Shown here: positions 30,954 through 39,806 of the stretch, piece by piece | Numbering within the stretch: position 1 is the stretch's first letter | Layout: each line of letters starts with the position of its first letter | Origin: Amaricoccus sp047275745 | GTDB taxonomy: Bacteria; Pseudomonadota; Alphaproteobacteria; Rhodobacterales; Rhodobacteraceae | Direction of reading: 5' to 3' | Length of the DNA stretch: 64,000 nt | Assembly (NCBI RefSeq): GCF_047275745.1 | Contig: NZ_JBKQWU010000012.1 | Coordinates: 36,752 to 100,751 of the forward strand | The notes under the pieces: model-generated | Databases searched by the model: none | What the model was told of the DNA's origin: nothing | Seen by the model: only the letters and a program-made list of their open reading frames with translations | Translations under genes and position numbers: made by a program

Positions 30954-32000
30954 TCATCCAGCCATGGCATCGGGCTCGGGCAGCCTCAGTTCCTCGGCGC
31001 CGAGCGGGGCCAGCATCGCCGATACCTCCTCGGCGCGCAGACTGCCCAAGGAGTCGCGCCAGACCGGCGCGCGATCCTTGTCGATGATTGCCGCGCGCAC
31101 GCCTTCGATCATCTCGCCCCGGCTTCCGGCGCGGTAGGTGAAGCGGTACTCGCGCCTCAGCGCCGCCTCGATCCCCGGCTCGGCACGCGCCGCGCGGATG
31201 AGCTCCAGCGCGCAGGCCAGCGAGAGCGGCGACGAACCCCGGATCCTGCGCAGCACCTCGTGCCCCCAGTCCGTCGCTTCGAGCCTTCCGGCGAGCGTGC
31301 GCAGGTCGGGCGCCGAGAAGGCGTCCTCGATCGTGTCGAAATGGGGAAGCAGCGACGGTTCCGGAGCCGGCTTCGCGAAGGCGCCGATCGCGCCCGGATC
31401 GCCGGAGCCGACGAGTTCGGCCGTCAGCCGGGGCCAGTCAGCCTCCGGCACGAAATGGTCGAAGAACCCGGCGCGCAGCGCGTCGCCGGGGTCCATCCGA
31501 TCCGCCGAAAGGCCGAGATATTCCCCGAGACGGCCGGGCGCGAGGCCGAGGAGCAGCGAGCCTCCGACATCGGGAATGAGGCCGATCGGGCATTCCGGCA
31601 TCGCGACCCGCGTCGACTCGCCCAGCACGCGATGCCGCGCATGGCCCGAAAGCCCGACGCCGCCGCCGAGCACGAAGCCCTGGGCGAGCACCACGACCGG
31701 CTTCGGATAGCGCGCGATCGTCGCGTTCATCCAGTATTCCACGGTGAAGAAGCGCCGTCCGCTCGCGAAATCGCCGGTCAGGCTGGTGCGGTAGATATAG
31801 GCGATATCGCCACCGGCGCAGAAGGCGCGCTCCCCCTCGGCATCCATGAGCACCAGTTCCACGCAATCATCGTCGCGCCAGGCGTCCAGCGCGGCGGTCA
31901 CCTCGGCCGCCATCTCGAGGGTGAGCGCGTTCAGCGCCTCGGGGCGGGTCAGGGTGATCCGGCCGGCGCGGCCTTCCTTGCGTATCGAGATATCGCTCAT
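30954..32000 (-). CDS. enoyl-CoA hydratase/isomerase family, probable 3-hydroxyisobutyryl-CoA hydrolase
   Basis: A crotonase-fold enzyme of 348 residues. The oxyanion-hole segments AFCAGGDIAYIY (near residue 60) and VLGGGVGLSGHARHRV (near 105) are followed by PECPIGLIPDVGGS. The length and the PECPIG...DVGGS motif favour 3-hydroxyisobutyryl-CoA hydrolase of valine degradation over a 260-residue hydratase. The dehydrogenase acting next in that pathway may be the gene at 48977, but it is not linked. The start at 32000 was chosen at MSDISIRKEGRAG, with the family's first beta strand. The upstream in-frame extension looks like non-coding translation. Confidence 0.82.
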   Translation of the reverse strand: MSDISIRKEGRAGRITLTRPEALNALTLEMAAEVTAALDAWRDDDCVELVLMDAEGERAFCAGGDIAYIYRTSLTGDFASGRRFFTVEYWMNATIARYPKPVVVLAQGFVLGGGVGLSGHARHRVLGESTRVAMPECPIGLIPDVGGSLLLGLAPGRLGEYLGLSADRMDPGDALRAGFFDHFVPEADWPRLTAELVGSGDPGAIGAFAKPAPEPSLLPHFDTIEDAFSAPDLRTLAGRLEATDWGHEVLRRIRGSSPLSLACALELIRAARAEPGIEAALRREYRFTYRAGSRGEMIEGVRAAIIDKDRAPVWRDSLGSLRAEEVSAMLAPLGAEELRLPEPDAMAG

Positions 32001-32156
32001 TGCGCGCTCCAGTCGGGTTCCTTCCGCGGGGCCGGCATGATTCCCCTCGGCGCCGGCGCATCTTAGCCGCCCGTGCCCGTCGGCGCGACAGCCGGGCGAG
32101 CGCGAGCCCTGGCCCGAACCCGGGCGCGGACCCCTCGTCCGAAGCCGACGCGGGGG

Positions 32157-32183
32157 TTGCGAAAAACACAGGCATGCTATGAT
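32157..32183 (+). promoter_or_regulatory. candidate promoter of the LysR-type gene
   Basis: TTGCGA (32157-32162) and TATGAT (32178-32183) with a 15-base spacer, 18 bases before the ATG at 32201. The spacer is short, so support is moderate. Confidence 0.35.
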
Positions 32184-32200
32184 CCGAATCAGGGGGTACC

Positions 32201-33103
32201 ATGCAAAAAAGTTCGGTTCGGTGGGACGATTTCCGCGTCTTCCTCGCGGTTGCCCGGCACAGGCGGCTCGGCGCGGCCGGCCGGGGCCTCGGGCTCGATC
32301 CCGCGACCGTCGGGCGTCGGGTCGCGGCGCTCGAGGAGGGGCTGGGGCGGCAGCTCTTCGACCGGGGCAGACGCGGCTATATCCTGACCGAAGCGGGCAG
32401 GGGCCTCGTCGCTCATGCACAGACGATGGAGAGCCAGATCAGCGAGGCGGTGGAGCTCGCCGGCGGCGATCCGGAGCAGCTCTCCGGCGTGGTGCGGGTC
32501 GGCGCCCCGGACGGCGTTTCGCACTATCTCCTGATCGACGCCTGCGACATGCTCTCCCGCGACAACCCGGATCTGCGCGTCGAATGCGTGTCGCTGCCCC
32601 GCAGTTCGGTGCTGTCGCGCCGCGAGGCCGATCTCGCGATCAGCGTCTCGCCACCCACCGCCGGACGGCTGACGGTTCGCAAGATCGCGGATTTCGACCT
32701 GCGCCTCTACGTGCGCGACGAAATCCTCGCGGCGCGCCCGCCGGTCGACCGGCTCGAGGACCTCGCGGACCTGAGGGGCATCGGATATATCTCCGACATG
32801 GTTTTCGAACGGGAGCTCGACTACTACGCGCTGCTCGGGCGGAACGCGGAGCCGGCGCTGACCTCGAACAGCCTGATCACCCAGCGCCGCTGGTGCCAGG
32901 CCGGGGCAGGCCTCTGCATCCTGCCCGATTTCATGGCGCGCGAGCACCCCGAACTGACGGCGGTCCTGCCGGACGAGATCCGGTTGCGGCGGTCCTTCTA
33001 CCTGATCCGGCACCAGGATGACGCGCGTGTGGCGCGCATCAATCGCGTCGCCGATGTCATCGTGCGGCGCATGCGTCTCGCACTGGGCGATGGTCCAGCT
33101 TGA
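32201..33103 (+). CDS. LysR family transcriptional regulator
   Basis: A 300-residue regulator. The N-terminal winged helix-turn-helix (DDFRVFLAVARHRRLGAAGRGLGLDPATVGRRVAALEEGLGRQLF) is complete, followed by the linker helix and a periplasmic-binding-protein-like effector domain (GVVRVGAPDGVSHYLL). It is divergent from the 3-hydroxyisobutyryl-CoA hydrolase-like gene with a 200-base spacer, so that gene is its most likely target. The effector is unknown. Confidence 0.87.
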   Translation: MQKSSVRWDDFRVFLAVARHRRLGAAGRGLGLDPATVGRRVAALEEGLGRQLFDRGRRGYILTEAGRGLVAHAQTMESQISEAVELAGGDPEQLSGVVRVGAPDGVSHYLLIDACDMLSRDNPDLRVECVSLPRSSVLSRREADLAISVSPPTAGRLTVRKIADFDLRLYVRDEILAARPPVDRLEDLADLRGIGYISDMVFERELDYYALLGRNAEPALTSNSLITQRRWCQAGAGLCILPDFMAREHPELTAVLPDEIRLRRSFYLIRHQDDARVARINRVADVIVRRMRLALGDGPA

Positions 33104-33164
33104 CAGATGTGTTGCAGCGCGAGAGACTATTATCGAGAAGAGATTAACATCGCGGGAGAAACAT

Positions 33165-33602
33165 ATGATTGTTCGCAACATTGTTGGCAACAAGCCGAGT
33201 CGTGACATCCTTTCCGTGAAGCGTGAGGATACGGTTCGCGCAGCGGCCGAGATGTTGGCGAAGTACCGGATCGGCGCCGTGATCGTTACCGATGACGGCG
33301 AGATCGTGGAGGGTATCCTCTCGGAACGCGACATCGTCCGCGCACTCGTCGCCGTCGGCGCGACCTGCCTCGACGCGCAGGTCAAGGATCTCATGACCGC
33401 CGCCGTCATCGGCTGCCATCTCGACGACACCGCCCACGCGGTGCTCGGCAAGATGACCGAGGGCCGGTTCCGCCACATGCCCGTGATCGACGAGAACCGT
33501 ATGGTTGGCGTGATCTCGATCGGCGACGTGGTCAAGGCACGGCTCGAGGAGATCGAGATGGAGAACAGCGCCCTCACCGGCATGATCGCCAACAACTGGT
33601 AA
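33165..33602 (+). CDS. CBS domain pair protein
   Basis: A 145-residue cytoplasmic protein composed of two CBS motifs: SVKREDTVRAAAEMLAKYRIGAVIV...ILSERDIVRAL and LMTAAVIGCHLDDTAHAVLGKMTEGRFRHMPVID...VISIGDVV. Such pairs bind adenine nucleotides or S-adenosyl ligands and act as energy or redox sensors. It stands alone between the LysR gene and coaD. Start ATG 33165 has GGGAG nine bases upstream. Confidence 0.88.
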   Translation: MIVRNIVGNKPSRDILSVKREDTVRAAAEMLAKYRIGAVIVTDDGEIVEGILSERDIVRALVAVGATCLDAQVKDLMTAAVIGCHLDDTAHAVLGKMTEGRFRHMPVIDENRMVGVISIGDVVKARLEEIEMENSALTGMIANNW

Positions 33603-33606
33603 TCCC

Positions 33607-33632
33607 GAGAGGGGCCTTGACCGGCCCCGCTC
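33607..33632 (+). terminator. hairpin after the CBS gene
   Basis: GAG-A-GGGGCC (33607-33616) pairs with GGCCCC-G-CTC (33623-33632), with one A/G mismatch and a six-base loop, directly after the stop at 33602. No T-run follows. Confidence 0.45.
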
Positions 33633-33675
33633 GATACTGTTGCCTGCGTCGGAACATCGCGGGTGGGGACGAGGC

Positions 33676-34203
33676 ATGCGGATCGGACTTTATCCAGGCA
33701 CTTTCGACCCGATTACCCTGGGACATACCGAGATCATCCGCCGCGCCTGCGCCCTGGTGGATCGTCTGGTGATCGGCATCGCGATCAATCGCGACAAGGG
33801 ACCGCTGTTTCCGCTGGAGGAGCGGGTGGCGATGGTCGAGGAGGAATGCGCGGGCATCGCGGAATCGACCGGCACCGAGATACGGGTACATCCTTTCGAG
33901 AACCTGCTGATCCATTGCGCCGCCGATGTCGGCGCCTCGATCATCATCCGCGGGCTCCGGGCCGTTTCGGATTTCGAATACGAATACCAGATGGTCGGCA
34001 TGAACCGGGCGATGAACGACGAGATCGAGACCGTGTTCCTGATGGCCGACGCGCATTACCAGGCGATCGCCTCGCGCCTCGTGAAGGAGATCGCCCGCCT
34101 CGGCGGCGATATTTCGGGCTTTGTCTCTCCGCGCATCGAGACCGCGTTGAGCGAGCGCCTTCTCCCCGCGGGCGGCGCGGCGGCGCGGGTCGCGGGGGGC
34201 TGA
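33676..34203 (+). CDS. coaD: pantetheine-phosphate adenylyltransferase
   Basis: Fourth step of coenzyme A synthesis: ATP plus 4'-phosphopantetheine to dephospho-CoA. The 175 residues begin MRIGLYPGTFDPITLGHTEII, which includes the nucleotidyltransferase TxGH motif. IIRGLRAVSDFEYEYQM and the C-terminal GGDISGFVSPRIE segment follow. Length is usual for bacterial CoaD. The start at 33676 matches the conserved opening. Confidence 0.95.
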   Translation: MRIGLYPGTFDPITLGHTEIIRRACALVDRLVIGIAINRDKGPLFPLEERVAMVEEECAGIAESTGTEIRVHPFENLLIHCAADVGASIIIRGLRAVSDFEYEYQMVGMNRAMNDEIETVFLMADAHYQAIASRLVKEIARLGGDISGFVSPRIETALSERLLPAGGAAARVAGG

Positions 34204-34330
34204 GGCTTTCGAACCCAAGACCCCGGCGGCTGCTCTCGCGGTCAAAAACGCCCGAGGGCCCCGGCATCGCCTCTTTCCCCCGGAGCGGAGACCTCCTAGG
34301 GTCCGCCGCGAAACGAGCCTGGAGGAGACG

Positions 34331-34837
34331 ATGGCTGATATCACCGATCCCGAGAACACGCTCATCATCACGCTGAAGGACGGTGACGTGGTGATCGAGA
34401 TGCTGCCCGACGTGGCGCCGAAGCATGTCGAGCAGATCAAGGCCCTCGCGCGCGGGGGTGAATACGACAATGTCGCCTTCCACCGGGTCATCGAGGGATT
34501 CATGGCCCAGACCGGCGACGTGGCGAACGGCGACATGGAGGATGATTTCAACATCCGCCGCGCCGGCACCGGCGGATCGAGCCGGCCGAACCTGCCGGCG
34601 GAGTTCTCGAAACTGCCCTTCGACCGCGGTGTCGTCGGCATGGCGCGCAGCCAGAACCCGAACAGCGGCAATTCGCAGTTCTTCATCATGTTCCGCGAAG
34701 GCCATTTCCTCAACGGTCAGTACACGGTCTGGGGCCGGGTGGTCTCGGGCATGGAGCATGTCGATGCGATCACCCGCGGCGAACCGCCGGCGAGCCCCGA
34801 TCGCATGATCTCCGTCAAGGTCGCGGCCGACTCATGA
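34331..34837 (+). CDS. ppiB: peptidyl-prolyl cis-trans isomerase, cytoplasmic cyclophilin
   Basis: A 168-residue cyclophilin without a signal peptide. Family motifs are AFHRVIEGFMAQTGD, GMARSQNPNSGNSQFFIMF and LNGQYTVWGRVVSGM. The arginine of FHRVI and the FFI stretch line the prolyl site. GGAGGAG precedes the start. Its stop overlaps the ATG of the exported cyclophilin at 34834. Confidence 0.93.
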   Translation: MADITDPENTLIITLKDGDVVIEMLPDVAPKHVEQIKALARGGEYDNVAFHRVIEGFMAQTGDVANGDMEDDFNIRRAGTGGSSRPNLPAEFSKLPFDRGVVGMARSQNPNSGNSQFFIMFREGHFLNGQYTVWGRVVSGMEHVDAITRGEPPASPDRMISVKVAADS

Positions 34838-35412
34838 TCCGGCGCCGCTTCCTTGCGCTGGCGGTCTCGGCCGCCGCCGCGCTCGGCCCTGGATCGGTGG
34901 CGCTGGCCGCCGATCCGGGCAATACGCTGGTGATCGAGGTATCCGGCGGGGCGGATGGCACGATCGAGATCGCGCTCCGTCCCGATCTCGCGCCGAAGCA
35001 TGTCGAGCAGATCAAGCAGCTCGCCGCGCAGGGTGCCTATGACGGCGTGGCCTTCCACCGCGTGATCGAGGGCTTCATGGCGCAGACCGGCGATGTCCAG
35101 TTCGGCACCCAGGACGCCTTCGGCGACGGACAGGCCGGCATGGGCGGGTCGAACCTCCCCGATCTGCCGGCGGAATTCTCCGACACGCCCTTCGTGCGCG
35201 GCACGGTCGGCATGGCGCGTGCCCAGGACCCGAACAGCGCGAATTCGCAGTTCTTCATCATGTTCGCTCCGGCGCCCAGCCTCGACGGTCAGTATACGGT
35301 CGTGGGCGAGGTCGCCTCGGGCATGGATGTGGTGGACCGGATCGCGCGCGGCGACGGGCCGAACGGCTCGGTGTCCGAACCCGACTACATGACGAATGTC
35401 ACGGTGAAGTAA
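34834..35412 (+). CDS. peptidyl-prolyl cis-trans isomerase, periplasmic cyclophilin
   Basis: A second cyclophilin of 192 residues with an N-terminal signal (MIRRRFLALAVSAAAALGPGSVALA). The catalytic core (VAFHRVIEGFMAQTGD, MARAQDPNSANSQFFIMF, DGQYTVVGEVASGM) is close to the upstream gene's, so the pair arose by tandem duplication, with one copy gaining export. The four-base overlap couples their translation. A four-hairpin repeat begins 30 bases after its stop. Confidence 0.92.
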   Translation: MIRRRFLALAVSAAAALGPGSVALAADPGNTLVIEVSGGADGTIEIALRPDLAPKHVEQIKQLAAQGAYDGVAFHRVIEGFMAQTGDVQFGTQDAFGDGQAGMGGSNLPDLPAEFSDTPFVRGTVGMARAQDPNSANSQFFIMFAPAPSLDGQYTVVGEVASGMDVVDRIARGDGPNGSVSEPDYMTNVTVK

Positions 35413-35441
35413 TCCCGCCCGCTGTCCTGGCGCCAACGGCT

Positions 35442-35572
35442 TTCATACAGGTTTGCTAACCTGGAGAGCAGTCGAGAGACCGGCCCACAGGCCGGTCTCC
35501 ACGCAAGAAGACTCGCGCGCACCCGCGCGCTCGCTTTGGCCGCGAACCGCGGCCGCGCGCCGGCAGGCGCGC
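35442..35572 (+). repeat. four-hairpin dispersed element, copy B
   Basis: Shares TTCATAC and AACCTGGAGAGCAGTCG (35458-35474) with copy A, then the same hairpin order. H1 is GAGACCGGCC/GGCCGGTCTC with loop CACA (35476-35499). H2 is GCGCGC/GCGCGC with loop ACCC (35515-35530). H3 is GGCCGCG/CGCGGCC with loop AAC (35538-35554). H4 is GCGCGCC/GGCGCGC with loop GGCA (35555-35572). It sits between the converging ppi and tyrS genes, five bases from the tyrS stop, where it could also help end transcription from either side. Confidence 0.8.
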
Positions 35573-35576
35573 CCGC

Positions 35577-36830
35577 TCACCCCTCGACCCGCACCAGCGC
35601 GTGTCGCTTCTTTCCGATCGAGACCTTCAGCCCGTCCCCGATCGTCTCGGCGGTCACGATACCGTTCGGATCGGAGACGAGTTCGTTGTTGAGGCGAAGG
35701 CCCTTCTCGCCGATCAGCCGCTTCGCCTCCTTGCCGGACTTCACCAGGCCGGTCGAGACGAGCAGATGCGTGTTCGCGATCCCCGCGCCCAGCGCGGAAG
35801 CCGGCAGGGTCACGACTTCCAGCGCCTCGCCGACGCCGCCTTCCGCGAAGACCGCCCGCGCCGTCGCTTCGGCCGCCTCGGCCGCCTCGGCCCTGTGGCA
35901 GAGCGTCGTCACCGCGTTCGCGAGCACGACTTTCGCCTCGTTGATCTCCGACCCGCCGAGGCTCCCGAGCCGGTCGCATTCCTCGACCGGCAGTTCGGTG
36001 TAGAGCTTCAGGAACCGCCCGACATCCGCGTCGGTCGTGTTGCGCCAGAACTGCCAGAACTCGTAGGGCGAGAGCATGTCGCCGTTGAGCCAGATCGCGC
36101 CCCCCGCCGACTTGCCCATCTTGCGCCCGTCAGAGGTGGCGAGCAGCGGCGAGGTCAGACCGAAGATCTCCGTCCCAGAAACGCGCCGGGTGAGGTCGAT
36201 GCCGTTGACGATGTTGCCCCACTGGTCCGAGCCGCCCATCTGCAGCAGGCAGCCGTGGCGGCGGTTGAGCTCCAGGAAGTCATAGGCCTGCAGGATCATG
36301 TAGTTGAATTCGAGGAAACTCAGCGACTGGTCCCGGTCGAGCCGCGACTTGACGCTCTCGAAGGACAGCATCCGGTTCACCGAGAAATGCCGCCCGATAT
36401 CGCGCAGGAAGGCGAGGTAGTTCAAATCGTCGAGCCATTCGGCGTTGTTCATCATCCGGGCGTCGGTCGCGCCGTCGCCATAGGCGAGGTATTTCGCGAA
36501 GACCCGCCGCATCCCGTCGATATTCGCCTGGATCGCCGCGTCGTCGAGCAGTGGCCGTTCCTCCGAACGGAAGGACGGATCGCCCACCTTGGTCGTGCCG
36601 CCGCCCATCAGCGTGATCGGCTTGTGGCCGGTCTTCTGGTACCAGCGCAGCATCATGATGTTGAGAAGATGCCCGACATGCAGCGATTTCGCGGTGGCGT
36701 CATAGCCGATGTAGGCGGGAACCACGCCCGCGAGCAGGGCGGTGTCGAGCCCTTCGAGGTCGGTGCAATCGGCGAGATAGCCGCGCGCGACCATGACGTT
36801 CAGGAAATCGCTCCTCGGTCGGTAGGTCAT
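35577..36830 (-). CDS. tyrS: tyrosyl-tRNA synthetase
   Basis: Charges tRNA-Tyr. The class I fold carries HVGH (LHVGHLLNIMM, the HIGH motif) near residue 50 and GRKMGKS (the KMSKS motif) near residue 235, with a C-terminal S4 RNA-binding domain (EAKRLIGEKGLRLN). At 417 residues it is the usual length for the TyrRS group found in Proteobacteria. It is divergent from anmK, with 74 bases between the starts. Confidence 0.95.
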   Translation of the reverse strand: MTYRPRSDFLNVMVARGYLADCTDLEGLDTALLAGVVPAYIGYDATAKSLHVGHLLNIMMLRWYQKTGHKPITLMGGGTTKVGDPSFRSEERPLLDDAAIQANIDGMRRVFAKYLAYGDGATDARMMNNAEWLDDLNYLAFLRDIGRHFSVNRMLSFESVKSRLDRDQSLSFLEFNYMILQAYDFLELNRRHGCLLQMGGSDQWGNIVNGIDLTRRVSGTEIFGLTSPLLATSDGRKMGKSAGGAIWLNGDMLSPYEFWQFWRNTTDADVGRFLKLYTELPVEECDRLGSLGGSEINEAKVVLANAVTTLCHRAEAAEAAEATARAVFAEGGVGEALEVVTLPASALGAGIANTHLLVSTGLVKSGKEAKRLIGEKGLRLNNELVSDPNGIVTAETIGDGLKVSIGKKRHALVRVEG

Positions 36831-36904
36831 CGCTTCGGTCCTTTCTCGCGGAAGATCGCGCTTCTATAGCCAATGGACAGATATTGAAAAGGGCGGACTG
36901 AGGC

Positions 36905-37993
36905 ATGGCCGAGATGAAACGGGTTCTGGGGCTCATGTCGGGCACGTCGATGGACGGGGTGGACGCCGCCGTGCTGGAGACCGATGGCGAGGTGATCGCC
37001 GCTTTCGGCCCCTCGGCGTTCCAGCCCTACACGCCCCGCGAACGCGAAATCCTGCGGGCCGGCCTCGGCCTCTGGCCGGAAGCCTCGGCGGTGGCGGAAA
37101 TCGAGGCGCTGGTCCGCGCGACCCATGCGCGGGCGGTCGCGGGGTTCGCGGGGCTCGATCTCGTCGGCTTCCACGGCCAGACCCTCGCCCATGCTCCGCG
37201 CGGCAGGGGCACGCATCAGGCGGGCCGGGGCGATCTGCTGGCGGCTGAGGCCGGTCTGCCGGTGGTCTGGGATTTCCGCGCCGCCGATGTGGCGAGTGGT
37301 GGCGAGGGCGCGCCGCTGGTGCCCTTCTTCCATTTCGCCTGCGCCCGTTTCATCGCGGCGGAGGCGCCGGTGGCATTCCTCAACCTCGGCGGCGTCGGCA
37401 ATGTCACCTGGGTCGATCCCCGTGCCGTGGGGCCGGAGGCGGAAGGCGCTCTCCTGGCTTTCGACACCGGGCCCGGCAATGCGCTGATCGACGATTTCCT
37501 CGCTGCCCGAACCGGTGCCGCCTTCGATCACGGCGGCGCGGTGGCGGGGCGGGGGCGGGTGGAGGAGGCGGCGCTGGCCGACCTCGGCGACCACCCCTAC
37601 ATCACGCGGAAGCCGCCGAAATCGCTCGACCGGCAGGATTTCCACGCCTGGCTCGACCGCGTCGCGCATCTTTCGCCCGAGGACGGCGCCGCGACGCTCG
37701 CCGCGCTGACCGCCGCCTGCGTCGCCGAGGCATCGCGGCATTTCCCCGAACCCGCGACGCGCTGGCTGGTCTGTGGCGGCGGGCGGCGAAACCGGACGAT
37801 CATGGCGATGCTGACGCAGCGGACCAACACGGCGGTCGATCCGGTGGAGGCGGTCGGGCTCGACGGTGACATGCTGGAGGCGCAGGCCTTCGCCTTCCTC
37901 GCCGCGCGGGTCGAACGCGGCCTCGCCACCTCTTCCCCCGCGACGACCGGGGCGCGCCGGCCGGTCAGTGGCGGCCGGATCAGCCGGCCCTGA
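36905..37993 (+). CDS. anmK: anhydro-N-acetylmuramic acid kinase
   Basis: Phosphorylates and opens 1,6-anhydro-MurNAc in cell-wall recycling. The 362 residues start with VLGLMSGTSMDGVDAAVLE, the family's ATP-binding opening. DLVGFHGQTLAHAP, LNLGGVGNVTWV and FDTGPGNALIDD follow, which include the catalytic aspartate region. Its 3' end overlaps the converging MAPEG gene by 14 bases. An in-frame ATG at 36914 is an alternative start. Confidence 0.94.
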   Translation: MAEMKRVLGLMSGTSMDGVDAAVLETDGEVIAAFGPSAFQPYTPREREILRAGLGLWPEASAVAEIEALVRATHARAVAGFAGLDLVGFHGQTLAHAPRGRGTHQAGRGDLLAAEAGLPVVWDFRAADVASGGEGAPLVPFFHFACARFIAAEAPVAFLNLGGVGNVTWVDPRAVGPEAEGALLAFDTGPGNALIDDFLAARTGAAFDHGGAVAGRGRVEEAALADLGDHPYITRKPPKSLDRQDFHAWLDRVAHLSPEDGAATLAALTAACVAEASRHFPEPATRWLVCGGGRRNRTIMAMLTQRTNTAVDPVEAVGLDGDMLEAQAFAFLAARVERGLATSSPATTGARRPVSGGRISRP

Positions 37994-38453
37994 GGCCCGC
38001 GATCAGGATCTGGATCGCCATGATGACGACGACGAGCGAGCCGATGGAGAACAGGGTCGCGCGGACTTCGTGCCGCTGGCCCGTCATGTAGGCGATCGTG
38101 TGGGCGAGGCGTGCGATGACAAAGACCGCGAACAGCGTGAACGCGAGCGCCGGCGCCGGGCGGATCGCGACGTAGAGCAGTCCGGCGGCGAGGAAGGCGG
38201 GGATGCTCTCGAGATCATTGCGTTGCACCCGGCGGGACCGCTCGACGTAGTCGTTCGGCTCGAGCTGCTCTGGCCGCGGATCGCGGTTGGCAGGTCCCGG
38301 CAGCAGATCCTCGGGGTTGAGCAGCCCCGCGTCAGCGTGGATCATCCGGTAGACGGTGATCCACCCCTGCAGCATCAGCTTCAGGATCATGAGCCCGGCG
38401 GCCACGAGAAAACCGGCGAAGACCGGATTGGTCAGCGCGTAGGGTTGTTCCAT
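37980..38453 (-). CDS. MAPEG family membrane protein
   Basis: A 157-residue integral membrane protein with four predicted helices. The polar motif between helices, ERSRRVQRNDLESIPAF, is the conserved glutathione-related signature region of MAPEG proteins (membrane glutathione transferases and leukotriene synthases). The bacterial function is undefined. It is transcribed with the LysE and hydrolase genes upstream on the same strand. Confidence 0.87.
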   Translation of the reverse strand: MEQPYALTNPVFAGFLVAAGLMILKLMLQGWITVYRMIHADAGLLNPEDLLPGPANRDPRPEQLEPNDYVERSRRVQRNDLESIPAFLAAGLLYVAIRPAPALAFTLFAVFVIARLAHTIAYMTGQRHEVRATLFSIGSLVVVIMAIQILIAGLRAG

Positions 38454-38462
38454 GCCATCGCC

Positions 38463-39107
38463 TCAATGGGCTCGCGCGAAGAGCAGCCGCGCCGCGAAGG
38501 CGGTGAAGATCGAGGCGAAGAGCCAGTCGAGCACCCGCGCGATCCTCGGATTGCCCCGCATCCCCGATGCGAACCGGTCGGCGACGAGGACGATGGCGAG
38601 GTTGATCGCGGTCCCGAGCAGGATGAAGACCGAGCCGAGCACGAAGAGCTTCGCCGCCGCGTGGGGATCGGCGGCGGAGACGAACTGCGGCAGGAAGGTC
38701 AGGAAGAAGAGCGCGACCTTCGGATTGAGAATGTTGATCGCCGCCCCCGAGGCCCAGGTTCCGACCAGACCCGCGCGAGGGACCGGCCCGGATGGCAGCC
38801 TCAGCGCCGAGCCGTGGCGGATCGCCTGGAACGCGAGCCAGAGCAGATAGAGCGCGCCGGCCACCTTCAGCGCGAAGAAGGCGGTGGGTGCCGCGACGAT
38901 GAGCGCGGAGATTCCGACCGCGACCATCACGGTATGAACGAGGAGCCCGGTCGCGGCTCCCGCCACGGCGGCGAGACCCGCGCTTCGCCCCGCGCTGAGC
39001 GCGCGGCCGAGGAAGAAGGTCATGTCCGGACCCGGCGTTACCGCGATCACCACGACCGCGAAGACGAAGGGCAGGAAAACGGTAGCTTCGGGAAAAACGC
39101 CGCCCAT
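38463..39107 (-). CDS. LysE/RhtB family amino-acid exporter
   Basis: A 214-residue membrane protein with six hydrophobic segments. The family motif PGPDMTFFLGRALSAGRSAGLAAVAGAATG is near the N-terminus, and NPKVALFFLTFLPQFV is in the middle. The substrate (amino acid or derivative) cannot be told from sequence. It sits nine bases after the hydrolase gene, in one transcript. Confidence 0.88.
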   Translation of the reverse strand: MGGVFPEATVFLPFVFAVVVIAVTPGPDMTFFLGRALSAGRSAGLAAVAGAATGLLVHTVMVAVGISALIVAAPTAFFALKVAGALYLLWLAFQAIRHGSALRLPSGPVPRAGLVGTWASGAAINILNPKVALFFLTFLPQFVSAADPHAAAKLFVLGSVFILLGTAINLAIVLVADRFASGMRGNPRIARVLDWLFASIFTAFAARLLFARAH

Positions 39108-39115
39108 GGGTCTGC

Positions 39116-39766
39116 TCAGCGCGTGGTTTCGGTAAGGCGGCGGCGGACGTAGCCCTCCACCGTCTCGATCATCTCGTCCATGCCGGGATCGAAGAAGTGG
39201 CTCGCCCCCTCGACCGTCGACTGGGTGATCGTGATCCCCTTCTGCTGCTTCAGCTTGTCGGCGAGGTTGGTCACATCCGCGGGCGGCACCACGCGGTCCG
39301 CTGATCCGCCGATGATGAGGCCGGAAGACGGGCAGGGGGCGAGGAAGGAGAAATCGTACTGGTTCGCCGGCGGTGCGACCGAGACGAAACCGGCGATCTC
39401 CGGCCGCCGCATCAAGAGCTGCATCCCGATCCAGGCGCCGAAGGAGAAGCCCGCGACCCAGCAGCTCCGGGCATTCGGGTTCAGCCCCTGCAGGTAGTCG
39501 AGCGCCGAGGCGGCGTCCGAAAGTTCGCCGATCCCCTGATCGTATTCGCCCTGGCTGCGGCCGACGCCCCGGAAGTTGAACCTCAGGCAGGTGAAGCCGA
39601 TCCGGTGGAACGTGTAGTGGAGGTTGTAGACGACCTTGTTGTTCATCGTGCCCCCATAAAGCGGATGGGGATGCAGGATGATCGCGATCGGCGCGTCCTT
39701 GGATTTCTGCGGATGGTACCGGCCTTCCAGACGGCCATCGGGGCCGGGGAAAATCACCTCGGGCAT
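39116..39766 (-). CDS. alpha/beta hydrolase
   Basis: A 216-residue hydrolase of the dienelactone-hydrolase-like group. It has HPHPLYGGTMNNKVV with the HPHPLYGGTM signature, GFSFG (the nucleophile elbow, serine in the centre) near residue 100, SADRVV, and a C-terminal histidine in GASHFFD. All three triad members are visible. The start at 39766 (MPEVIFPGPDGRLEG) was preferred to an upstream Met that would add twelve residues. It is divergent from iscR and shares its regulatory region. Confidence 0.87.
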   Translation of the reverse strand: MPEVIFPGPDGRLEGRYHPQKSKDAPIAIILHPHPLYGGTMNNKVVYNLHYTFHRIGFTCLRFNFRGVGRSQGEYDQGIGELSDAASALDYLQGLNPNARSCWVAGFSFGAWIGMQLLMRRPEIAGFVSVAPPANQYDFSFLAPCPSSGLIIGGSADRVVPPADVTNLADKLKQQKGITITQSTVEGASHFFDPGMDEMIETVEGYVRRRLTETTR

Positions 39767-39806
39767 CTGGTCGATCTCCCGTCGAACAAAAGAAAGAAAC
39801 ACGAAC

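Noticed and set aside
33100..33133. TTGACA (33100) with TATTAT (33128) as promoter of the CBS gene
   Set aside because: The spacer of 22 bases is too long for a sigma-70 promoter.
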